Below are positions 51,322 to 61,368 of a stretch of DNA of 64,000 nucleotides, one piece after another. Below the pieces are notes generated by a model. It had not been told where the DNA came from and made no database searches. It saw nothing but the letters and a program-made list of their open reading frames with translations. Source of the stretch: Paraburkholderia kururiensis JCM 10599 = LMG 19447 (GTDB lineage Bacteria > Pseudomonadota > Gammaproteobacteria > Burkholderiales > Burkholderiaceae). A program made the translations under genes and the position numbers. Positions within the stretch are counted from its first letter, which is position 1; each line of letters begins with the position of its first letter. The stretch lies in the NCBI RefSeq assembly GCF_003986935.1, contig NZ_RJZE01000003.1, positions 186,001-250,000 on the forward strand, in the 5' to 3' direction.

Positions 51322-52986
51322 TCAATGCGGCAACGTCGGAATCATCCAGCTCAGCACGTGCTGCTGCAGGAACACGAGCACGCCGAGTACCAGCGTCAGG
51401 AACACGCTGTGCCAGAAGGTCCGCACGAACACCACGCCCTCCTTGCCTTTGAGGTCCGTGGTGGCCACCCCGGTCGCGATGTTTTGCGGCGAGATCATCT
51501 TGCCCATCACACCGCCCGACGAGTTGGTCGCCGCCATCAGCACCGGATCCAGCCCAAGCTGCTTCGCGGCCACCACCTGCAGGTTGCCGAACAGCGCGTT
51601 GCCCGACGTGTCGCTACCCGAAAGAAACACGGCGATCCAGCCCAGCGTGGCCGAAACGAGCGGGAACAACACACCCGTGGATGCGACGCCCATGCCGAGC
51701 GTATAGCTCATGCCCGAGTAATTGAGCAGGTAGGCCAGCGCCACGATCATCATCACGGTGATGATGGCGATGCGCGTCTGCTTCCAGGTCTGCGCGACGC
51801 AGGCAAGGAAGCCGCCGAATCCCACGCGGGTCCACAGCGCCGTTATCACCGCGGCAAGCAGAATCGCCGTGCCGGTTCCGAGCGGCTGAAACGACCAGAC
51901 CGCCGCATAGGACTTGTGATAGAGCGTCATGTAGACGGCGTTGTGCAGGCCGGGCCACTTCACGTTCGCCTGGCCGATCGACGCGATGCCCGCATGCACC
52001 CAGAAGATCACGACCACCGAAACGATGATCCACGGCAGCCAGCCGCCGTAGCCGATACGGTCTGCGTGGTTCTTCGCGCGCGCCGCATTGCTCCCTGCAT
52101 CGCGTGCGATTGCGAACGCCGGATCGGGCTCCGGCTTCCAGACCTTGAGGAAGCTGATCGTGACGATCAGCGAGGTGAGCGACGCGAGCACGTCCGTCAG
52201 CTCGTAGCCGAGGAAGTTCGAGGTGACGAACTGCGCGAGCGCGAAGCTGCCGCCCGACACCACGAGCGCCGGCCACAGCTTGCGGATGGAACGCACGCCG
52301 CCGTACATGCCCACCACGTAGAACGGCAGCAGGAACGCGAAGAACGGCAACTGGCGGCCCACCATCGCGCCGAGCGTCTGCGGATGCAGCGACGTCACGG
52401 CGCCCAGCACCGTGATGGGCACACCGAGCGCGCCGAATGCAACCGGAGCCGTGTTGAAGATCAGCGTGAAGGTGAGCGCTTCGACGGCGGGAAAGCCGAG
52501 TCCGACCAGCAGCGCGCTCGTGATCGCCACCGGCGTGCCGAAGCCCGAGATGCCTTCCAGCAGACAGCCGAACGAGAACGCCACGACGAGCAGCACGAGG
52601 CGCCGGTCGTCGGGAAGATGGTCGAGCATCCATTGACGGAACTGGTCGAAGCGTCCCGACTTGACCGCGATGTTGTAGAGCAGCAGCGCGTTGACGACGA
52701 TCCACATGACCGGCATCAGCGCGAGCGTCATGCCGGCGCCTACGGCGTCGAGCGCGAGGCCGGTGGGCATGCCCCACACGCCGATCGCGATCACGAGGCC
52801 CGACACCAGCCCCGCGAGCGAGGCCTGCCAGGCGGGCCGGCGCAGAATGCCGAGCATGGCGAGCGCAACCGCGATCGGAACGAGGGCGACGAGAAACGAC
52901 AGCGCAAGCGAGTTGCCGACGGGTGTCAGCGGCTGCGCGAACAGGGTTCCTGCGGGTAATGCCGAAGCGGCCAAAACGGGATTCAC
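51322..52986 (-). CDS. glcA: L-lactate/glycolate permease (LldP/GlcA family)
   Basis: 554 residues, about 12-14 membrane helices; size and segments such as GISGFGTPVAI and SGSDTSGNALFGNLQ are characteristic of lactate permeases. Start is a GTG at 52986 with GGAG five bases upstream. In E. coli the glycolate permease GlcA is the last gene of glcDEFGBA; this gene holds the same position, so glycolate is the favoured substrate, although L-lactate cannot be excluded. A terminator lies between glcB and this gene. Confidence 0.9.
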   Translation of the reverse strand: MNPVLAASALPAGTLFAQPLTPVGNSLALSFLVALVPIAVALAMLGILRRPAWQASLAGLVSGLVIAIGVWGMPTGLALDAVGAGMTLALMPVMWIVVNALLLYNIAVKSGRFDQFRQWMLDHLPDDRRLVLLVVAFSFGCLLEGISGFGTPVAITSALLVGLGFPAVEALTFTLIFNTAPVAFGALGVPITVLGAVTSLHPQTLGAMVGRQLPFFAFLLPFYVVGMYGGVRSIRKLWPALVVSGGSFALAQFVTSNFLGYELTDVLASLTSLIVTISFLKVWKPEPDPAFAIARDAGSNAARAKNHADRIGYGGWLPWIIVSVVVIFWVHAGIASIGQANVKWPGLHNAVYMTLYHKSYAAVWSFQPLGTGTAILLAAVITALWTRVGFGGFLACVAQTWKQTRIAIITVMMIVALAYLLNYSGMSYTLGMGVASTGVLFPLVSATLGWIAVFLSGSDTSGNALFGNLQVVAAKQLGLDPVLMAATNSSGGVMGKMISPQNIATGVATTDLKGKEGVVFVRTFWHSVFLTLVLGVLVFLQQHVLSWMIPTLPH

Positions 52987-53083
52987 TATGTCTCCAATGT
53001 CCCGTGGACGGGACTTTTATCGATATGCTGCCGCGCTCGCAATGAAGCGCTGCTTCGGGATGCGGCGCTGCCCGAAGCAGACG

Positions 53084-53107
53084 AAAAAAACGGGCGCCGA
53101 AGCGCCC
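53084..53107 (-). terminator. Intrinsic terminator after glcB
   Basis: On the minus strand: GGGCGC-TTCG-GCGCCC followed by G and seven T. A UUCG-type loop on a GC-only stem with a T tract is a textbook terminator. It starts 11 bases after the glcB stop, so most transcripts should stop before glcA. A second repeat, GCTTCGGG/CCCGAAGC, lies at 53052-53078 in the glcA leader. Confidence 0.9.
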
Positions 53108-53117
53108 GCCCCGTTGC

Positions 53118-55292
53118 TCAGTCCACCCGTTCCTGACGCTTGAACGCAAGCCGATAGCGATGCAGCAGCGGCTCGGTATAGCCGGCCGGCTGGTCCTTGC
53201 CTTGCAGCGCGAGCGCGCACGCGGCCTTGAAGGCATACGACGCGTCGAAGTTCGGCGCCATCGGGCGATAGTGCGCGTCGCCTGCGTTCTGCGTGTCGAC
53301 CACGGCCGCCATGCGGCGGAATACGTCGAGCACGAAGTCGCGCGACACGACGCCGTGCCGCAGCCAGTTCGCAATGTGCTGACTGGAGATGCGCAGCGTG
53401 GCGCGGTCTTCCATCAGGCCGACGTTGTTGATGTCCGGCACCTTCGAGCAGCCCACGCCCTGCTCCACCCAACGCACGACATAACCGAGAATGCCCTGCG
53501 CGTTGTTCTCGACTTCGCGGCGGATGTCTTCGTCGCTCCATTGCGCGCGCTCCACGACAGGCACCGTGAGCAGCCCGTCGAGCAACGCGTCGCGCTCGCT
53601 GCGGTAGTCGATGCGCTCCATGTCCTGCTGAACGGCCTGCACGTCCACGTCGTGATAGTGCAAGGCGTGCAGGGTGGCGGCCGTGGGCGACGGCACCCAC
53701 GCCGTGTTGGCGCCCGCGCGCGGATGCGCGATCTTCTGCTCCAGCATGGCGTGCATCAGGTCCGGCATCGCCCACATGCCCTTGCCGATCTGCGCGCGCC
53801 CGCGCAGCCCCGCGGCCAGACCCGCGAGCACGTTGTTGCGCTCATAGGCCGTGATCCACGCCGTGGACTTCATGTCGCCCTTGCGCAGCATCGGGCCCGC
53901 TTCCATGGCCGTATGCATTTCGTCGCCGGTGCGGTCGAGGAAGCCCGTGTTGATGAACGCGACGCGCGAAGACGCGGCCGCAATGCACGCGGAGAGGTTC
54001 ACGCTGGTGCGGCGCTCCTCGTCCATGATGCCCATCTTGATCGTGGCGCGCGGCAGGCCAAGCAGGTCTTCCACGCGTGCGAACAGCGTGTCGGCGAAGG
54101 CCACTTCGCTCGGGCCGTGCATCTTCGGCTTCACGATGTAGATGGAACCCGTGCGCGAGTTGCGCTTCGACTTCAGGTCGTGCATCGCGCACAGCGTCGT
54201 CACGACGCCGTCCAGAATGCCTTCCGGAATCTCGTTGCCGTCGCGGTCCAGCACGGCGCCCGTCGTCATCAGGTGGCCCACGTTGCGCACGAACAGCAGC
54301 GAGCGGCCGTGCAGCGTCAGCGCCGAGCCGTTCGGCGCGCGGTACGCGCGGTCGGCGTTCAGGGCGCGCGTGAAGGTGCGCCCGCCCTTTGCGACCGTCT
54401 CCGTCAGCGTGCCCTGCATCAGGCCCAGCCAGTTGCGGTAGAGCGCAACCTTGTCTTCGGCGTCCACAGCCGCCACCGAATCTTCGCAATCGATGATCGT
54501 GGAGACGGCCGCCTCCAGCAGCAGGTCCTTCACGTGAGCCGGATCGGTCGCGCCCACGGGCGTGGAAGCGTCGATCTGGATCTCGATGTGCAGGCCGTGA
54601 TGCTTCAGAAGAACGGCGGTGGGCGCGGCAGCGTCGCCCTGGTAGCCGACCAGTTGCGACGGGTCGGCGAGCGCCAGCGTGCCCTGTGCGGTCTTGACCG
54701 CGAGTGCACCCGCCTCAACCACGTAGCCGGTCGCATAGCGATGCGAGCCGCCGGCGAGCGGCGCGGCGCGGTCGAGGAAGGCCCGCGCGAAGGCGACCAC
54801 CTGAGCGCCGCGCACGGGGTTGTACGCGCCCTCGCGCGTGGCGCCGCCGTCTTCGGGCAGTGCGTCGGTGCCGTAGAGCGCGTCATACAGGCTGCCCCAG
54901 CGCGCATTGGCGGCGTTCAGCGCGTAGCGCGCGTTCGAAAGCGGCACGACGAGTTGCGGACCGGCTTGCGAGGCGATCTCGCTGTCCACGTTCGCCGTGG
55001 TCGCCGCAACCTGCGCGGGCGCGGGCACGAGATAGCCGATCTGCGAGAGGAAGGCGCGGTAGGCAGCCAGATCGCGCACCGGGCCGGGATGCGCGCGGTG
55101 CCAGCCGTCCAGTTCGTTCTGCAGGCGCTCGCGCTCGGCGAGCAATGCGCGGTTCTGCGGCGTCAACTCATGGACGAGCGTGGCAAAGCCTTGCCAGAAC
55201 GCATCGGCTGCTACGCCCGTGCCGGGCAGCGCTTCTGTTTCGATGAAGCGGGCAAGCCCTTCGTCGACCTGAAGTCCGTGGTGTTCGATCAT
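53118..55292 (-). CDS. glcB: Malate synthase G
   Basis: 724 residues, essentially the length of E. coli GlcB (723). [14 protein letters not shown] is the family signature; [29 protein letters not shown] and [16 protein letters not shown] (acidic Mg-binding) also match. The start at 55292 has AGGAAG upstream. It condenses glyoxylate with acetyl-CoA to malate, the exit step of glycolate oxidation. It lies 46 bases after glcG. Confidence 0.96.
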   Translation of the reverse strand: MIEHHGLQVDEGLARFIETEALPGTGVAADAFWQGFATLVHELTPQNRALLAERERLQNELDGWHRAHPGPVRDLAAYRAFLSQIGYLVPAPAQVAATTANVDSEIASQAGPQLVVPLSNARYALNAANARWGSLYDALYGTDALPEDGGATREGAYNPVRGAQVVAFARAFLDRAAPLAGGSHRYATGYVVEAGALAVKTAQGTLALADPSQLVGYQGDAAAPTAVLLKHHGLHIEIQIDASTPVGATDPAHVKDLLLEAAVSTIIDCEDSVAAVDAEDKVALYRNWLGLMQGTLTETVAKGGRTFTRALNADRAYRAPNGSALTLHGRSLLFVRNVGHLMTTGAVLDRDGNEIPEGILDGVVTTLCAMHDLKSKRNSRTGSIYIVKPKMHGPSEVAFADTLFARVEDLLGLPRATIKMGIMDEERRTSVNLSACIAAASSRVAFINTGFLDRTGDEMHTAMEAGPMLRKGDMKSTAWITAYERNNVLAGLAAGLRGRAQIGKGMWAMPDLMHAMLEQKIAHPRAGANTAWVPSPTAATLHALHYHDVDVQAVQQDMERIDYRSERDALLDGLLTVPVVERAQWSDEDIRREVENNAQGILGYVVRWVEQGVGCSKVPDINNVGLMEDRATLRISSQHIANWLRHGVVSRDFVLDVFRRMAAVVDTQNAGDAHYRPMAPNFDASYAFKAACALALQGKDQPAGYTEPLLHRYRLAFKRQERVD

Positions 55293-55338
55293 TTCGCTTC
55301 CTTCCTTCGTCGGCTGATTCTTTAACTCTGATACACGC

Positions 55339-55743
55339 TCAGGCGGCGACGCTCTTCGCGCCCGCGCTGGCAACCTGTGCGTCCTGGTCGGACTTCACGC
55401 CCGACACGCCGACGGCGCCCACGACCACTGCGTCGACGACCACCGGCACGCCGCCCTCCAGTGTCGCGCAGAGTGGCGCGCTAAGAAAGGCGGTGCGACC
55501 GCCATTGATCATCTCTTCGTAGGCTTTCGTCTCGCGGCGACCGAGTGCCGCGGTGCGCGCCTTCTCCTGGGCGATGTAGGCGCTGATGGGCGCCGCGCCG
55601 TCAAGGCGTGCGAACGCGAGCGGGTGCCCGCCGTCGTCCACCACGGCAATGGCCACGGCCCAGCCGTTGCGCTCGGCTTCAGTACGGGCGGCTTCGAGAA
55701 TACGGTGTGCCTCGGCGGCGCCGAGCACGGGTTTGGTCTGCAT
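55339..55743 (-). CDS. glcG: GlcG/HbpS-family protein
   Basis: 134 residues. Family landmarks include [28 protein letters not shown] and [19 protein letters not shown]. GlcG is encoded in glc operons; members of the family bind heme or small cofactors, but the role in glycolate oxidation is not settled. The start codon follows the glcF stop by one base. Confidence 0.93.
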   Translation of the reverse strand: MQTKPVLGAAEAHRILEAARTEAERNGWAVAIAVVDDGGHPLAFARLDGAAPISAYIAQEKARTAALGRRETKAYEEMINGGRTAFLSAPLCATLEGGVPVVVDAVVVGAVGVSGVKSDQDAQVASAGAKSVAA

Positions 55744-55744
55744 G

Positions 55745-56989
55745 TCAGAGCTTCTGTTGGGGGTTGGGGGAAAGCAGGGAATCCACGAGTTCGATCCAGT
55801 GGCTGACGGGCGTGCGGCCTGCACCGTTCAGGTGCGTCTGGCAGCCCACGTTGGCCGTGACGATGGCCTCGGGCTGGCCGGCTTCGAGCGCATCGAGCTT
55901 GTTGTCGCGCAATTGCTTCGCGATCTCGGGTTGCGTAAGCGAGTACGTTCCGGCCGAGCCGCAGCACAGATGACCGTTCGCCACGCTCGTCAGATCGAAG
56001 CCCAGCCGCGTGAGCACACCCTCCACCGCGCCGCCCAGGCGCTGCGCATGCTGCAGCGTGCACGGGCAATGGACGGCGATGCGCTTGCCCGCCACGGGCG
56101 CGAACGCGTCGAGCGGCTCCGCCGCAATGACCTCAACCAGGTCGCGGGCCAGCGCACTCACGCGCCGCGCCTTGTCCGCATAGGCCGGATCGAAGCGCAG
56201 CAGGTCGCCGTACTCCTTCACGAAGGCGCCGCAGCCGCTTGCCGAGATGACGATCGCCTCGGCGCCCGCTTCGATGGCGGGCCACCAGGCGTCGATGTTG
56301 CGGCGCGCACGCGCGAGCCCCGCCTCCTGGGCGTTCAGGTGGTATTCGTTGGCGCCGCAGCAGCCGGCCCGGGGCGCAGGCGTCACGCTGATGCCGAGGC
56401 GGTCGAGCACGCGCGCCGCAGCCGCGTTCGTGTTGGGCGTAAGCGTGGGCTGCACGCAGCCTTCCAGCATCAGCACGCGACGCGCGTGGCGCGCGGGCGG
56501 CCGCGGGCTGGGGCGCGCAGTGGGCGCGTGCGCGGGAATTTTCTCGCGCACCACTTCGGGCAGCAGCGCGCGCGCGGCGCGGCCCGCACCGAGCAGCCCT
56601 GCAAACACACCGGGCCGCGACACGCTGTGACGCAGGCCGGCCCGCAGCCAGCGCTCGCGTGCAGGCCGTACCGTGCGCCGTTCGACCTCGGCGCGACCGA
56701 TGTCCAGCAGCGCGTGATAGCGCACGCCGGAAGGACACGTCGTCTCGCAGTTTCGGCAGCTAAGGCAACGGTCGAGGTGCAGGCGCGTCTTTTCCGTCAC
56801 AGGCTGCCCTTCGAGCACCTGCTTGATCAGATAAATGCGCCCGCGCGGCCCGTCGAGTTCGTTGCCCAGCAACTGGTAGGTGGGGCAGGTGGCGTTGCAG
56901 AAGCCGCAGTGCACGCAGGCGCGCAGGATGGATTCCGCCTCTTCGGCGCGCGCAAGCGACTGCGCGGCTTCGCTCAGATTGGTTTGCAT
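55745..56989 (-). CDS. glcF: Glycolate oxidase iron-sulfur subunit
   Basis: 414 residues. Two ferredoxin-like clusters, CVHCGFCNATCP (about 25-36) and CLSCRNCETTCP (about 74-85), and two CCG domains (GCCGANEY and CCGSAGTY) are the hallmark of GlcF. It carries electrons from the GlcD/GlcE flavin centre to the quinone pool. The glcE stop is 16 bases upstream. Confidence 0.96.
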   Translation of the reverse strand: MQTNLSEAAQSLARAEEAESILRACVHCGFCNATCPTYQLLGNELDGPRGRIYLIKQVLEGQPVTEKTRLHLDRCLSCRNCETTCPSGVRYHALLDIGRAEVERRTVRPARERWLRAGLRHSVSRPGVFAGLLGAGRAARALLPEVVREKIPAHAPTARPSPRPPARHARRVLMLEGCVQPTLTPNTNAAAARVLDRLGISVTPAPRAGCCGANEYHLNAQEAGLARARRNIDAWWPAIEAGAEAIVISASGCGAFVKEYGDLLRFDPAYADKARRVSALARDLVEVIAAEPLDAFAPVAGKRIAVHCPCTLQHAQRLGGAVEGVLTRLGFDLTSVANGHLCCGSAGTYSLTQPEIAKQLRDNKLDALEAGQPEAIVTANVGCQTHLNGAGRTPVSHWIELVDSLLSPNPQQKL

Positions 56990-57005
56990 CGTGAGGCACC
57001 CAGCG

Positions 57006-58100
57006 TCAAAGGTCCGCGTACAGGCGGCCCGGATTGAAAATTCCCTGCGGGTCGAGTTGTGCCTTCAGGCGCCGGTGCAGTTGCATCAGGGCGTCGGGCA
57101 GCGGCTGGAACGGCGAGTCGGTCACGCCTTGCGTGAACGCCGTTGCGTGGCCGCCAAGCTCGCGCGCGAGGCTGCGGATGTCGTCGGCGCCGGCGGTGGT
57201 CTTGAGCCAGCGCTGCGCGCCGCCCCAGTCGAGCAGCGCATCGCCCGGCAGCGCCACGAGCGGCGCCCCTGCGGGCAGCGACAGGCGCCAGAGCGGCCGT
57301 TCGTCTGCGAAGAACGGCAGCGTGAAGTCGCGCAGTTGGGCCCAGAAGGCGGCGTCGGCATCGGCGCCGCCGATCGCCTCGCGCGCGGCCCGCACGGAGC
57401 CGGTGCCGCCCTCCAGCCGCAGTTGCAGCACGCCCTGGGCGTAGCAGGCGCCCGTGACGGGCAACGCGTCGCGGCGCCAGCCGAAGAGCCGCTCACGCGC
57501 CTGCTGCGCCGTGAGTTCCAGCGCGAGGTGGCGCGTGGCGCGCGGCTGCGGCAGCACCTTGAACGACACCTCGGTGACGAGCCCGAGGCAGCCGAAGCTG
57601 CCCGCCATCAGCCGCGAGACGTCGTAGCCGGCTACGTTCTTCATCACCTCGCCGCCAAAGCGCAGGTGCCGCGCGTGTCCCGTGATTACCCGGCAGCCCA
57701 GCACGTAGTCGCGCACCGCGCCCACCCACGGACGCCGCGCGCCCGAGAGCCCCGCCGCGAGCATGCCGCCCACGGTGGCCGCGCCGCCGAAGAGCGGCGC
57801 CTCGAACGGCAGCATCTGCCCCGCTTCGTTCAGCACGGCCTCCACGTCCGCGAGCGGCGTGCCGGTGCGCACCGTCATGACGAGTTCGGTCGGGTCGTAG
57901 TGGACGATGCCGTGATGGCCGCGCGTGTCGATCTCGCGCACCTCATGCACCTCATGCACGTGCGGCGCACCGAGCGTGCGCCCGAGCCATGCCTTGCTGT
58001 TGCCGCCGCGTATGCGCACCGGCGTGCGCGCGGCAAGCGCCGCTTCCACCTGGGCGATCAGCGCGGCGCTGTTGTCCATCGAATCCAGTTCGCGCCGCAT
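57006..58100 (-). CDS. glcE: Glycolate oxidase FAD-binding subunit GlcE
   Basis: 364 residues. Start at 58100, overlapping the glcD stop (TGATG); the frame is open farther upstream only as shadow sequence. VRIRGGNSKAWLG (FAD-binding PCMH domain) and GGEVMKNVAGYDVSRLMAGSFG are typical. It forms the GlcDEF complex oxidising glycolate to glyoxylate. Confidence 0.95.
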   Translation of the reverse strand: MRRELDSMDNSAALIAQVEAALAARTPVRIRGGNSKAWLGRTLGAPHVHEVHEVREIDTRGHHGIVHYDPTELVMTVRTGTPLADVEAVLNEAGQMLPFEAPLFGGAATVGGMLAAGLSGARRPWVGAVRDYVLGCRVITGHARHLRFGGEVMKNVAGYDVSRLMAGSFGCLGLVTEVSFKVLPQPRATRHLALELTAQQARERLFGWRRDALPVTGACYAQGVLQLRLEGGTGSVRAAREAIGGADADAAFWAQLRDFTLPFFADERPLWRLSLPAGAPLVALPGDALLDWGGAQRWLKTTAGADDIRSLARELGGHATAFTQGVTDSPFQPLPDALMQLHRRLKAQLDPQGIFNPGRLYADL

Positions 58101-59599
58101 CAGAACCGCTCCAGTTCGGGAAAGGGCAGGCCGCCGCGGTGCACGTGCATGGCGCCGAATTCGGCGCAGCGGTGCAGCGTGGGGATGTTCTTGCCGGGAT
58201 TGAGCAGGCCTGACGGGTCGAACGCCGCCTTCACGGCGTGGAAATATTCGATCTCGTCGCGCTTGAATTGCACGCACATCTGGTTGATCTTCTCGCGGCC
58301 CACGCCGTGCTCGCCCGTGATGCTGCCGCCCACTTCGACGCACAGCTCCAGAATGCGGCCGCCCAGCGCCTCGGCGCGGTCCATTTCGCCGGGCTGGTTC
58401 GCATCGAACAAGATCAGCGGATGCATGTTGCCGTCGCCCGCATGAAACACGTTCGCGACCTTGAGCCCGTAGTGCTCCGACAATGCGGCGATGCCCTTGA
58501 GCACGCGTGGCAGTTCGCGCCGCGGGATGGTGCCGTCCATGCAGTAGTAGTCCGGCGAGATGCGCCCCACCGCCGGGAACGCGTTCTTGCGGCCGGCCCA
58601 GAAGCGCTGCCGCTCGGCCTCGTCGCGCGCCACGCGCAGGTCGCTCGCGCCGGCCTCGCGCAGCAGCGCGCCCACCAGTTCGGCGTCTTCCTCCACGTCG
58701 TCGCACGCGCCGTCGAGTTCGCACAGCAGGATTGCCTCGGCGTCCACGGGATAGTCCGCGTGAATGAAGTCTTCGGCTGCGCGGATGGCGAGGTTGTCCA
58801 TCATCTCGAGGCCGCCCGGGATCACCCCCGCGCCGATGATCTTCGCCACCGCGCCGCCCGCGCGTTCGACGTCGTCGAAACTGGCCATCAAGACCTTCAC
58901 GCTCTGCGGCTTCGGCAACAGCTTCACGGTGACTTCCACCACCACGCCGAGCATGCCCTCCGAGCCGGTGAAGAGCGCGAGCAGGTCGAAGCCGGGGCTG
59001 TCGAGCGCCTCGGAGCCGAGCGTGACCAGTTCGCCGTCGATAGTCAGCACGTCGACCTTCAGGATGTTGTGAACCGTGAGACCGTACTTGAGACAGTGCA
59101 CGCCGCCGGCGTTCTCGGCGACGTTGCCGCCGATCGAGCAGGCAATCTGCGACGACGGATCGGGCGCGTAGTAGAGGCCATGCGGCGCGGCGGCCTGCGA
59201 GATGGCGAGATTGCGCACGCCCGGCTGCACGCGCGCGGTGCCCGCGTCGGCGTCGATATCCAGAATGCGGTTGAACTTCGCCATCACGAGCAGGATGCCT
59301 TTTTCGAGCGGCATCGCGCCGCCCGAAAGACCGGTGCCCGCGCCGCGCGCCACCACGGGCACGCCGCGCGCCGTGGCCTCCATGAGCACCGCGCGCACTT
59401 CCTCGATGGTGGACGGCAGCGCGACGAGCAGCGGCACCGTCCGATAGGCGGCAAGGCCGTCGCATTCGAAGGGCCGCAGATCTTCGCGGTCAGTCAGGAT
59501 TTCCAGCGCGGGCGCGCGGGCGCGAAGCGCCGCGGCGAGTTCGGCGCGGTCCACCGTCGGCAGCGGGCCGTCGATCGCCTCGTCGTAGGTAAAGCTCAT
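58100..59599 (-). CDS. glcD: Glycolate oxidase catalytic subunit GlcD
   Basis: 499 residues, the length of E. coli GlcD. ATG at 59599 has GGAG eight bases upstream. FAD-binding PCMH domain with VVARGAGTGLSGGA and SIGGNVAENAGGVHCLKYG, and C-terminal FAD-linked oxidase domain with FHAGDGNMHPL and GSITGEHGVGREK. First gene of the glcDEFG-glcB transcript, divergent from glcC. Confidence 0.97.
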   Translation of the reverse strand: MSFTYDEAIDGPLPTVDRAELAAALRARAPALEILTDREDLRPFECDGLAAYRTVPLLVALPSTIEEVRAVLMEATARGVPVVARGAGTGLSGGAMPLEKGILLVMAKFNRILDIDADAGTARVQPGVRNLAISQAAAPHGLYYAPDPSSQIACSIGGNVAENAGGVHCLKYGLTVHNILKVDVLTIDGELVTLGSEALDSPGFDLLALFTGSEGMLGVVVEVTVKLLPKPQSVKVLMASFDDVERAGGAVAKIIGAGVIPGGLEMMDNLAIRAAEDFIHADYPVDAEAILLCELDGACDDVEEDAELVGALLREAGASDLRVARDEAERQRFWAGRKNAFPAVGRISPDYYCMDGTIPRRELPRVLKGIAALSEHYGLKVANVFHAGDGNMHPLILFDANQPGEMDRAEALGGRILELCVEVGGSITGEHGVGREKINQMCVQFKRDEIEYFHAVKAAFDPSGLLNPGKNIPTLHRCAEFGAMHVHRGGLPFPELERF

Positions 59600-59699
59600 T
59601 GCATTGTCTCCATCGCGGGTGCCTCCCCTTGCCGCACCCCGGCGTCTCGAATGCCCGCGATTCTTGGGGCTGGGCGCGCCGCTGTCTACCCCCTTCCGC

Positions 59700-59714
59700 A
59701 CTGGTCACACCAGT
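59700..59714. promoter_or_regulatory. FadR/GntR-type operator 1 (ACTGGT-CAC-ACCAGT)
   Basis: Perfect 6-3-6 palindrome, about 100 bases upstream of glcD. Its TGGT-N3-ACCA core fits the GntR/FadR family consensus and is the likely site through which GlcC controls the glc operon. Confidence 0.75.
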
Positions 59715-59807
59715 TCTTTTTCAAGCGCCCTGACAGGGGCTCCATGATTTCCATCTATTCCAATAAATTCATGCACTTATGAGATAATCAGGCTATCCCT
59801 TAAAAAG

Positions 59808-59818
59808 TGGTCATACCA
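59808..59818. promoter_or_regulatory. FadR/GntR-type operator 2 (TGGT-CAT-ACCA)
   Basis: The same TGGT-N3-ACCA core, ending two bases before the glcC start codon. Binding here would block glcC transcription or initiation and indicates autoregulation. Confidence 0.7.
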
Positions 59819-59820
59819 GC

Positions 59821-60591
59821 ATGAATAGCAAGGAACAGACGGCCGGCGCCCGGCGCGTTGCCGACGTGGTGGCCGAGCGCATCGAGAAACTGATCGTGGA
59901 CGGCGTGCTCAAGGTGGGCCAGGCGCTGCCCTCGGAGCGCCGCCTCACGGAAAAGCTGGGGGTCTCGCGCACCGCGCTGCGCGAAGGCATGAAGGTGCTG
60001 CGCGCACGCGGCATCATCGAAACGCAGCACGGCAAGGGGTCGTTCGTCGCCAACCTCACGCCGCAGGAGCACATCACGCCGATGATGCACCTGCTCGCGT
60101 CGCAGCCACGCACGCTCTACGACCTGTTCGAGGTGCGCGGCATGCTGGAGGCCGAAGCCGCCAGACTGGCGGCGCTGCGCGGCACGGAAGCGGACTTCAT
60201 CCTCATCACGAGGCGCTATGAGGAAATGAACGCGCCTGAGGCTCAGAATCTACCGCCCGCCGAACGGGCCAGGCTCGATCACGCGTTTCACCGGGCGATC
60301 TACGAGGCGTCGCACAACCCCGTTCTCGTCAATACGTTGCAGTCGCTTACCGACCTGCTGCTGAGTTCGGTGTTCGCGTCGGTCAACAACCTCTACCACC
60401 GGGAGCCGCTGAAGAAGCAGATCGACCGACAGCACGCGCGCTTCTATAACGCCGTAACGGGACGGTTGCCCGAGCAGGCGCGCCGGGCGGCGAGCGAGCA
60501 CATCCGCAACGTCGTTGATTATCTTCACGAGATTGAGAACGAAGAGCAGAGGCTCGTGCGGGCAACGCTGCGGCTTGAGGGGTGGACTTGA
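59821..60591 (+). CDS. glcC: GlcC glycolate-responsive GntR/FadR-family regulator
   Basis: 256 residues. Winged helix-turn-helix (about 10-75; LPSERRLTEKLGVSRTALREGMKVLRARGII) and an FCD ligand-binding domain (about 100-235). Divergent from glcDEFGB, the position of GlcC in E. coli. It likely senses glycolate and activates the operon. Its start codon lies against operator 2. Confidence 0.94.
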   Translation: MNSKEQTAGARRVADVVAERIEKLIVDGVLKVGQALPSERRLTEKLGVSRTALREGMKVLRARGIIETQHGKGSFVANLTPQEHITPMMHLLASQPRTLYDLFEVRGMLEAEAARLAALRGTEADFILITRRYEEMNAPEAQNLPPAERARLDHAFHRAIYEASHNPVLVNTLQSLTDLLLSSVFASVNNLYHREPLKKQIDRQHARFYNAVTGRLPEQARRAASEHIRNVVDYLHEIENEEQRLVRATLRLEGWT

Positions 60592-60676
60592 GGGGTGGTG
60601 GGTCTTGTCGTGAGGCCGGTCGTTTTGGGAGTGCTGCGCGTTCCGAAGTAAACAATCTGCGCTCACGCCCCCGGTT

Positions 60677-61255
60677 TCAACGTACGCCCCTCGCCGCATC
60701 CCATAGATCTCGATCGCCCAGACCCGCATGCCATGTTTCAAACTGGGAGCGCCATTGTTCAAAGGGAGCCGTAAGTGGGCGCCGCGGGTCGCCGCTCAAG
60801 GAGTACGCCATGCCTTCGATCAGCCACCTTGGCTTGGTTGCGACGGCCAGATTTCCCATTGATTCCGCTTGCCGGTAGTGGATCAGCTCGTGTGCGAGAT
60901 AAAACGCCTTCCAGCCACGAGGCGCGATAACCAGTCTCAAATTCCCTACGGCTTCTGCCGCGCGCTGCCCCAGTCCAAATAAATCGGCACAGGATGAGGT
61001 CGTACAAAACACGACCTGGGGCACCTGCCGAAACGGACCGACCGCAGCCGCTGCGGTAGAGATTCCGCTTTCGTACAGTTGTTGCGCGTCTTCAAGTCGA
61101 GCAACGCTGTCGGTGCAGATGTTCGGACGCGGACACGATATCCCCGGCATGAGCGATGGCACGACAACGCGAAGTGGTTTCACAAAAGCGAGAGCAGCAA
61201 GCGGCAGCATCAGCACTGCAAGCATCGACACAAGAAACACGCGTTTCAGATTCAT
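60677..61255 (-). CDS. Putative secreted/membrane-anchored HELIH metallopeptidase
   Basis: 192 residues: N-terminal hydrophobic segment (about 5-24, signal peptide or anchor), four Cys in the extracytoplasmic part (CPRPNIC and FCTTSSC), and a zinc-protease-like HELIH motif at about 122-126 with a Glu in IEGMAY 22-24 residues later, the spacing of gluzincin-type enzymes. I do not recognise a named family. No operon partner; the convergent neighbour is glcC. Confidence 0.7.
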   Translation of the reverse strand: MNLKRVFLVSMLAVLMLPLAALAFVKPLRVVVPSLMPGISCPRPNICTDSVARLEDAQQLYESGISTAAAAVGPFRQVPQVVFCTTSSCADLFGLGQRAAEAVGNLRLVIAPRGWKAFYLAHELIHYRQAESMGNLAVATKPRWLIEGMAYSLSGDPRRPLTAPFEQWRSQFETWHAGLGDRDLWDAARGVR

Positions 61256-61368
61256 CTCGTATGCCGTCCTGGTTGAATCATTGAATAGCCTTTCCAGCCA
61301 TCACCACGCGTCGGACGCGTAAGCGTCACCCATGAGACCGCCCGAAGTTGGCCAAACCCGCCCCACAC

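Noticed and set aside
51325..52959. 544-residue plus-strand ORF opposite glcA
   Set aside because: Antisense shadow with His/Arg/Glu-rich low-complexity composition.
53160..55325. 721-residue plus-strand ORF opposite glcB
   Set aside because: Antisense frame of malate synthase G; no motif, improbable composition.
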